Positions 58,971-64,000 of a stretch of DNA of 64,000 nt are shown here, in pieces. The DNA lies in contig JBEYHY010000004.1 of assembly GCA_040635515.1 (NCBI GenBank), positions 124,001 through 188,000 of the forward strand, in the 5' to 3' direction. Origin of the DNA: Prauserella_A sp040635515 (GTDB taxonomy: Bacteria; Actinomycetota; Actinomycetes; Mycobacteriales; Pseudonocardiaceae). The first letter of the stretch is position 1; every line of letters begins with the position of its first letter. Under the pieces are notes generated by a model. That model had not been told where the DNA came from. It saw only the letters and a list, made by a program, of their open reading frames with translations, and did not search any database. A program made the translations under genes and the position numbers.

Positions 58971-59660
58971 ATGGCTGATCAACCGCTCGCGCTGGTCACC
59001 GGCGCATCCCGGGGTATCGGCGCCGCCGTCGCGCGTGCGCTCGGACCGACGCACCGGCTGCTGCTCGGCGGTCGCGACGAGAACGCACTGGCGGGCGTCG
59101 CGGAAGGACTGCCTTCGGCGACGCCGTGGCAGGTCGATCTCACCGACCCCGCGGCCATGGCCGACGCTGCGGGGCGCATCGGCGAACTGTCCGTCCTCGT
59201 GCACTCGGCAGGCGTTGCCCAGCTCGGTACCGTCGCCGAATCCGGCGCGCAAGCGTGGCGCGAGAACTTCGAGGTCAACCTCGTCGCGGTCGCCGAACTG
59301 ACCAGGTTGCTGCTGCCCGCGCTCAGGGCGGCCAGGGGACATGTCGTGCTGATCAACTCGGGTCAGGGGCTGTCGGCGAGGGCGGGCTGGGGTCCATACG
59401 CGGCGAGCAAGTTCGCACTTCGCGCCTTCGCCGACGTGTTGCGTGCGGAGGAGGAGCCCAACGGGCTGAGGGTGACCTCGGTGTTTCCCGGCCGCACCGA
59501 CACCGACATGCAGCGTTCGGTCGTCGAAGGCGAGGGCGGCGAGTACACGCCGTCGAACTACCTGCTGCCCGAGTCCGTCGCCGCCGCTGTCTCCTCCGCG
59601 GTGACGGCAAGCGACGATGCCCACCTGACCGAGCTGATCATCCGGCCACGGCCACGGTAA
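58971..59660 (+). CDS. Short-chain dehydrogenase/reductase
   Basis: A 229-residue NAD(P)-dependent oxidoreductase. Cofactor motif TGASRGIG at about 10-17, the SAGV strand at 74-77, catalytic Asn in NFEVNLVAVA, Ser in LINSGQGL, and YxxxK in YAASKFAL. It is shorter than most SDRs at the C-terminus. ATG 58971 has GGTGGAAG upstream. It converges with the amidohydrolase gene. Substrate unknown. Confidence 0.92.
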   Translation: MADQPLALVTGASRGIGAAVARALGPTHRLLLGGRDENALAGVAEGLPSATPWQVDLTDPAAMADAAGRIGELSVLVHSAGVAQLGTVAESGAQAWRENFEVNLVAVAELTRLLLPALRAARGHVVLINSGQGLSARAGWGPYAASKFALRAFADVLRAEEEPNGLRVTSVFPGRTDTDMQRSVVEGEGGEYTPSNYLLPESVAAAVSSAVTASDDAHLTELIIRPRPR

Positions 59661-59664
59661 CCGC

Positions 59665-60978
59665 TCAGCCGCGCAGGCGAGCCGACGCGGTCGCGACCCC
59701 TGCTTGCGCGGCAGCGCGATCGGCCCTTGTCGATTCGCCTTCCGAAACCACGTGATCACCGGCTACCCACACGTCGGTGACCCTGCGCGAGCCCGCGGCC
59801 CACACCAGGTTGGCGAGCAGCTGGTCGTCGGGGACATCGAGACCGGTGGCGAACGCGGGATCGTCGAGGTCGATGTGCACGATGTCGGCCCACCGGCCCT
59901 GTTCGAGCGCGCCGAGGTCGTCGCGGCCGAGCGCGTCGGCGCCACCCCTGGTCGCCATGGTCAGCGCGTCGGCGGCCGTGACAACCGTGGAATCCTGCGT
60001 CGCCAGCCTCGCGAGCATGGCGCTGAGCTGGATTTCCTCCCACAGGTCGAGGTCGTCGTTGCTGGCTGGGCCGTCAGTGCCGAGCCCGACCCGCACCTTC
60101 GCGGCCCGGAGTTCGGCAAGCCGCGCGATGCCGGAGGCGAGTTTCGCGTTGGAACCGGGGCAGTGCGCGACGCCCGCCCCGCCTGCCGCCAGTACCGCGA
60201 TGTCCTCATCGGACAGATGAACCGCGTGCGCGGCGAGCAACCTTCCTTCGAGCAGCCCGGTTTTTTCGAGCAGCAGCGGGACGGAACCGTGCTCGGCACG
60301 TTGCGCCGTGTCCTCGTCGGCCGCCTCGGCGACGTGGATCTGCACGAGCGCGCCCCTCGCCGAAGCCGACTTCGCGACGAGCGAGAGCGCTTCCGGCGGA
60401 AGCATGTACGCCGAGTGCGCGGCGTACGACAATTCGATGCGGTCGCCGTCACCGAAGCGAAGTCCGTCGGTGTCGATCCACCGCTCGGTGTTCGCGATCA
60501 TCGCGCGCCAGTCGAATCCGGGAAGATCGATGATGGGCCCGCCGAGCACCGTCCTCGCCCCCGTCGTGAGCACGGCGTCGGCGATCTGTTCCGGGCACGT
60601 GTACATCTCGGCGCTCGTGGTGATGCCGCGCCGCAGCATCTCGATCGAACCGAGAAGCATCCCCGCGCGCACGTCCTCCGGCTTGAGCTTCGCCTCGGCG
60701 GGCCAGATGATCTCGCGAAGCCAGCGCAGCAAAGGAAGATCGCCGCCCATGCCCCTGAACAAAACCATGGGGCTGTGCGCGTGCGCGTTGATCAAGCCGG
60801 GCAGCAGGATTCCGGGAAGGTCGACGAGTTCGCCGCCCTCGGCGAGGGCCGGTGCGTCCGCTCGCCTTCCGCAGTAGCCGATCCGGCCCGCGTCGTCGAT
60901 GTCGACGACGCCGTCCCTCACCACCGAGCACGTGGGATCGACGGGCAGGACGACAGGTGAACGCAACCGCTTGGTCAT
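59665..60978 (-). CDS. Amidohydrolase family deaminase (MtaD/SAH-deaminase-like)
   Basis: A 437-residue metal-dependent hydrolase. First metal motif HAHSPMVLFRGMGGDLPLLR, His in QIHVAEAADED, His in LLAAHAVHLSDED, and the catalytic/metal Asp in GLGTDGPASNDDLDLW. The pattern matches the group that deaminates S-adenosylhomocysteine, methylthioadenosine or related purines, but cytosine and guanine deaminases are similar. It lies downstream of the two-component genes on the same strand and convergent with the SDR. Confidence 0.9.
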   Translation of the reverse strand: MTKRLRSPVVLPVDPTCSVVRDGVVDIDDAGRIGYCGRRADAPALAEGGELVDLPGILLPGLINAHAHSPMVLFRGMGGDLPLLRWLREIIWPAEAKLKPEDVRAGMLLGSIEMLRRGITTSAEMYTCPEQIADAVLTTGARTVLGGPIIDLPGFDWRAMIANTERWIDTDGLRFGDGDRIELSYAAHSAYMLPPEALSLVAKSASARGALVQIHVAEAADEDTAQRAEHGSVPLLLEKTGLLEGRLLAAHAVHLSDEDIAVLAAGGAGVAHCPGSNAKLASGIARLAELRAAKVRVGLGTDGPASNDDLDLWEEIQLSAMLARLATQDSTVVTAADALTMATRGGADALGRDDLGALEQGRWADIVHIDLDDPAFATGLDVPDDQLLANLVWAAGSRRVTDVWVAGDHVVSEGESTRADRAAAQAGVATASARLRG

Positions 60979-60994
60979 GGCCGGATTCTACGAT

Positions 60995-61654
60995 CTAGTC
61001 AGGAGCGACGACACCGTTTCGCCATGCCCAGGCCGCGATCTCGACCCTGTTGCGAGCACCGATTTTTCCTTGTACCGAAGCAAGATGAGTCTTCACGGTC
61101 GACAGCGAAAGGTACAGCTCGGTGCCGATCTCCGTGTTGGTCAGCCCCCTCGCGGTCGCCTTGACGACGTCCAGTTCACGCGCGGTCAGCGGCTCCGCCG
61201 GTTGCTCGGCGGCCTTCCTCGCGGGCGGTTGCTCGCCGAAGTGCCGCAGCAGTCGCACCGTGATTTGCGGGGACACCAGCGCGTCGCCGCGAGCGGCCGC
61301 GCGGATGGCCTCCAGCAGCAGCGCGGGCCCCGCGTCCTTCAGCAGGAAGCCCGAAGCCCCTCCTTGCAGCGCGGTGTGCACGTACTCGTCGAGGTCGAAC
61401 GTGGTGACGACGACGACCTTCAGCGGATCGGCGACGTCGGGACCCGCCAGTTGCTTGGTCACCTGGAGGCCGTCCATGCCCGGCATCCGGATGTCGAGCA
61501 GGCACACGTCGGGTCGCAGCTCGCGGGCCTTGCGGACGGCCTCGATGCCGTCGGCGACGTCGGCGACCACCTCGATGTCGTCCTGCGCGTCGAGAATCAT
61601 CCGAAACCCGATGCGCACCATGTCCTGGTCGTCGGCGATCAAAACCCGGATCAC
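60995..61654 (-). CDS. NarL-type response regulator
   Basis: A 219-residue regulator with receiver domain (D54 in LLDIRMPG, K in LLKDAG) and LuxR helix-turn-helix (TARELDVVKATARGLTNTEI and YLSLSTVKTHLASVQGKIG). GTG 61654 overlaps the kinase stop by four bases and has GGGGAGAG upstream. The pair probably controls the ABC transporter encoded divergently beyond the kinase, as in DesKR-type drug-response systems. Confidence 0.94.
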   Translation of the reverse strand: MIRVLIADDQDMVRIGFRMILDAQDDIEVVADVADGIEAVRKARELRPDVCLLDIRMPGMDGLQVTKQLAGPDVADPLKVVVVTTFDLDEYVHTALQGGASGFLLKDAGPALLLEAIRAAARGDALVSPQITVRLLRHFGEQPPARKAAEQPAEPLTARELDVVKATARGLTNTEIGTELYLSLSTVKTHLASVQGKIGARNRVEIAAWAWRNGVVAPD

Positions 61655-63396
61655 GCTGTGCTCTCCCCTTCCGTGCCGCCCGTGAGTGGCAGCCATACCT
61701 CGACAAGCCAACCACCGCCCGGCGCGGGCCCCGCGGACAGCCTGCCGCGAAGCAGTTCGACGCGCTCGCGCATCCCGATGAGACCGTAGCCACTCGATCC
61801 GCCCGGCGGCCTGCTGTGTTCGCCGTTGCCGTTGTCCGCGACCGTGATGTGCAGCTCCTCGTCGAGTACCCGGACCGAAATCCTGACCAGAGTCGCACCC
61901 GTCGCGTGCTTGCCGACGTTCGTCAGCGATTCCTGGACGAGCCGCAGTGCCGAGCGGGCGACCTCCTGCGGAAGGTCGGCCGGAATGTCGAGCTCGATCC
62001 GCGTTGGCACGCGGTGGTTTCCCGCGTCGACGATCCGGCGCAGGTCGGCGGCGAGATCGGTCGTCGCCTGCTCGCTGAACTCGCTCGTCCCCGCTGGAGC
62101 GTCGCCGCGCATACTGCGGACGAGCCTGCGCATGGCGGCCAGCGCTTCGGTACCGGCGTTCTCGATCTGTCCCAGCGCGTCGACCACGATGCGCGGGTCC
62201 TTCTCGCCGACCATCTTCGCGGCCTGTGCCTGCACGACGATGCCAGTGACGTGATGGGCGACGACGTCGTGCAGTTCCCTCGCCAGTGCCATGCGCTCCG
62301 CCGTTTGCGCGTCGGTCACCGCCGAGCGCACGGTCTTGTCGCGTTCGGAGTCGCGGGCCTTGAAGTAGAGGCCCGTCGCGACGGCGATACCGAGCAGCAG
62401 CAACGCCGCGAGGACCATGGCCCTGAGGGAGCTGTCACTGCTGGTGGGCCCGTTCACAAGTGCCGCGACCGCGACGGCGCCGCTCAGCCCGCTGATGTAG
62501 CCACCCGCAACGTTGGCCGACGTGTACCTGACGAGGGTGACGACCATGGAAAGCCCCGCGATCACCTGTGTGATCGGCAGGCCGCCGAGTAATGGATAGC
62601 CCAACCCGACGTGCCCGAGGTGTACAGCGGCCGCCGAGAGCAGGATCGTGAAGGAAAGGGCGACGGCTGAAAGGGCCGGACGGCGGATCGCGAGGACCGC
62701 AGAGCCCGCCGCGATCGCGGAGCAGATGACGATCGCGGCTCCGGCGACACCGATCGGCGCGGCCTCGAACATTTCGAGGAACAGTGCGAGCGTCAGCCCG
62801 CCGACCAGCGGCCACTGGTGGCGCAGCAGTTCGACGGCCGCGCTGCGTTCGGGCCGTACCTCCGCCTGCCGGGACTGGATACCGAGCGCGATGGCGATCG
62901 TGAGCAGGATGGCTCCGCCGATGGCGGTCTGGATGAGCCGGTCGGCGTAGTTGTGTCCCGACCTGCCGAAAACGGCGATGAGCGTCGCCGATACCAGCGC
63001 GATCGTCGTGGTGACGGCGATGCCGCCCCTGGCGAGGCGGAAGCAGAAGTACACCATTTCGAAGCCCGCGACGGTCTCCGCGAACGAGATGTGCGCGAGC
63101 AGCGCCGTATAGGGCAAGGCGTTGGAGACGTAGATCAGCATGGTCGAGCCGACCAGCACGACCGCGCCTGCCCATGACGCGGTGATCGGCTGACTACGTG
63201 CCCACAACGCGCATGCCGAGAACGCGAGGATTCCCGGCAGCAGCAACAGGTCGGACCCCTTCGGTCCCGCGTCGTCGAAGCTCGCGGAAAGGATGATCAG
63301 CAGGTCGCAGAGGACGGCGGCGACGAGCACGATGCCGGAAAGGCCGAGCCATTGCAGAGCTGCTGACACCTTGAGGCGGACAGGACGTTGGGCCAC
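61651..63396 (-). CDS. Sensor histidine kinase (DesK/NarX type), multi-pass
   Basis: A 581-residue kinase with a large membrane part (about ten to twelve helices within residues 15-355), unusual for this group. HisKA_3 follows with H376 in ARELHDVVAHHVTG; the ATPase domain shows VQESLTNVGKHATGA and VADNGNG. GTG 63396 is used. It overlaps its response regulator by four bases. The stimulus is unknown; the many helices suggest a membrane or lipid signal. Confidence 0.92.
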   Translation of the reverse strand: MAQRPVRLKVSAALQWLGLSGIVLVAAVLCDLLIILSASFDDAGPKGSDLLLLPGILAFSACALWARSQPITASWAGAVVLVGSTMLIYVSNALPYTALLAHISFAETVAGFEMVYFCFRLARGGIAVTTTIALVSATLIAVFGRSGHNYADRLIQTAIGGAILLTIAIALGIQSRQAEVRPERSAAVELLRHQWPLVGGLTLALFLEMFEAAPIGVAGAAIVICSAIAAGSAVLAIRRPALSAVALSFTILLSAAAVHLGHVGLGYPLLGGLPITQVIAGLSMVVTLVRYTSANVAGGYISGLSGAVAVAALVNGPTSSDSSLRAMVLAALLLLGIAVATGLYFKARDSERDKTVRSAVTDAQTAERMALARELHDVVAHHVTGIVVQAQAAKMVGEKDPRIVVDALGQIENAGTEALAAMRRLVRSMRGDAPAGTSEFSEQATTDLAADLRRIVDAGNHRVPTRIELDIPADLPQEVARSALRLVQESLTNVGKHATGATLVRISVRVLDEELHITVADNGNGEHSRPPGGSSGYGLIGMRERVELLRGRLSAGPAPGGGWLVEVWLPLTGGTEGESTA

Positions 63397-63562
63397 GACG
63401 TGACAGTAGATGACCCGCTCGATGGCTCACCTTGGCCGTTAGGCCGCCCTCCTTCGGCCGATCGGCCGAGGGGATGACCCGAAGAGTTGGCCGTCTGTCC
63501 GAAGTGGTGGGTGTGGCACCTGGGGGAATCTGCTTCGCATGCGATCACAGACAACCGGTTCG

Positions 63563-64000
63563 ATGAGTCCACCCGCGACAGCCATGGCACCGGCCCTTTC
63601 CGGGAGAGGGCTCGTCAAACGCTACGGAGCGCAGTACGCGCTCGCCGGTGTCGACATCGACATAGCCAGAGGTGAGGCGCTTGCGATCGTCGGTCCTTCC
63701 GGCTCGGGCAAGACGTCGCTGCTGCACGTTCTCGCCGGAATCCTGCCTTCGGACGGCGGCGAGGTCGCGCTCGCCGGGCAGCGCATCGACCACCTCGGCG
63801 AAACCAAACGTGCCGAGCTGCGGCGCACCGAGTTCGGGTTTGTTTTCCAGACCGGAATGTTGGTGGCCGAGCTGAGCGCGGAGGAGAACGCGGCGCTGCC
63901 GCTGCTGCTGGGCGGTCAGTCGCGGGGCACGGCGCTCGCTTCGGCGAGGGAGTGGCTGGCCAGGCTGGGGCTCGCCGGTAAGGAAAGTAACCGTCCGGGT
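63563..64000 (+). CDS. ABC transporter ATP-binding protein (partial, C-terminus off the right edge)
   Basis: The first 146 codons of an ABC ATPase. Walker A is GPSGSGKTSLL, the Q-loop is FVFQTGML, and the start region has YGAQYALAGVDIDI. It resembles MacB/LolD-type subunits that work with FtsX-like permeases. The signature and Walker B would lie beyond base 64000. ATG 63563 or ATG 63584 are possible starts. It faces away from the two-component system, typical for regulator-exporter sets. Confidence 0.92.
   Translation, partial: MSPPATAMAPALSGRGLVKRYGAQYALAGVDIDIARGEALAIVGPSGSGKTSLLHVLAGILPSDGGEVALAGQRIDHLGETKRAELRRTEFGFVFQTGMLVAELSAEENAALPLLLGGQSRGTALASAREWLARLGLAGKESNRPG

Noticed and set aside
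1..64000. tRNA, rRNA, parS, CRISPR or insertion sequences
   Set aside because: No cloverleaf-like gene, no TGTTTCACGTGAAACA-type site, no spaced direct repeats and no transposase were seen.

Overview
The window is high-GC DNA with dense, often overlapping genes, GTG starts and actinobacterial protein families (CwlM, SigM, DUF6049, DUF5318, EspG, PadR-Ino1, Tat-exported PhoX). Gene content and order suggest a Pseudonocardiaceae-type actinomycete (Saccharomonospora, Prauserella or Amycolatopsis-like). The species is an inference from gene neighbourhoods, not from a search.

Left part (1-20979) is an origin-proximal core block. It holds a partial aminotransferase, a GNAT protein, then a leftward series cwlM, trxA, trxB, anti-sigma factor, sigM, pseudokinase, murJ/mviN, DUF6049 and NUDIX (mutT4-like), with pcnA diverging. 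This mirrors, from memory, Rv3916c to Rv3907c of Mycobacterium tuberculosis. It then runs into yqgE, an SdpI-like membrane protein and leuS (Rv0038, Rv0039c and Rv0041 there), which lie on the other side of oriC in that species. A TNT-fold toxin-like gene with a YbaB-like partner sits at the junction. leuS has a short leader ORF with three Leu codons followed by hairpins.

Middle part (20983-37687) is more accessory. It has a TetR regulator, a PfkB sugar kinase, PTS enzyme I with a DasR-type palindrome across its start codon, a DUF1707 protein, an AI-2E permease/histidine kinase/response regulator operon, two secreted proteins (one with about twelve chaplin-like repeats), a ring-cleaving dioxygenase, two divergent MarR regulators, a VOC protein, and an ECF sigma/YCII/DHFR-like operon.

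Right-middle part (37834-54697) carries dnaB, an EspG/PPE-like/WXG-like cassette, then rplI-rpsR-ssb-rpsF (transcribed leftward from rpsF), two related membrane-anchored secreted proteins, endonuclease IV, two convergent GT87 glycosyltransferase-like proteins, ponA, DUF5318, PadR and ino1. This corresponds to Rv0046c-Rv0058 of M. tuberculosis with insertions. DnaA-box-like clusters lie at 1923-1962 and upstream of dnaB.

Right end (54765-64000) holds a HAD phosphatase, an MFS transporter, a Tat-exported PhoX-like phosphatase, an SDR, an amidohydrolase, a NarL/DesK-type two-component system and the start of a divergent ABC transporter ATPase. No tRNA, rRNA, CRISPR array, insertion sequence or prophage was seen.
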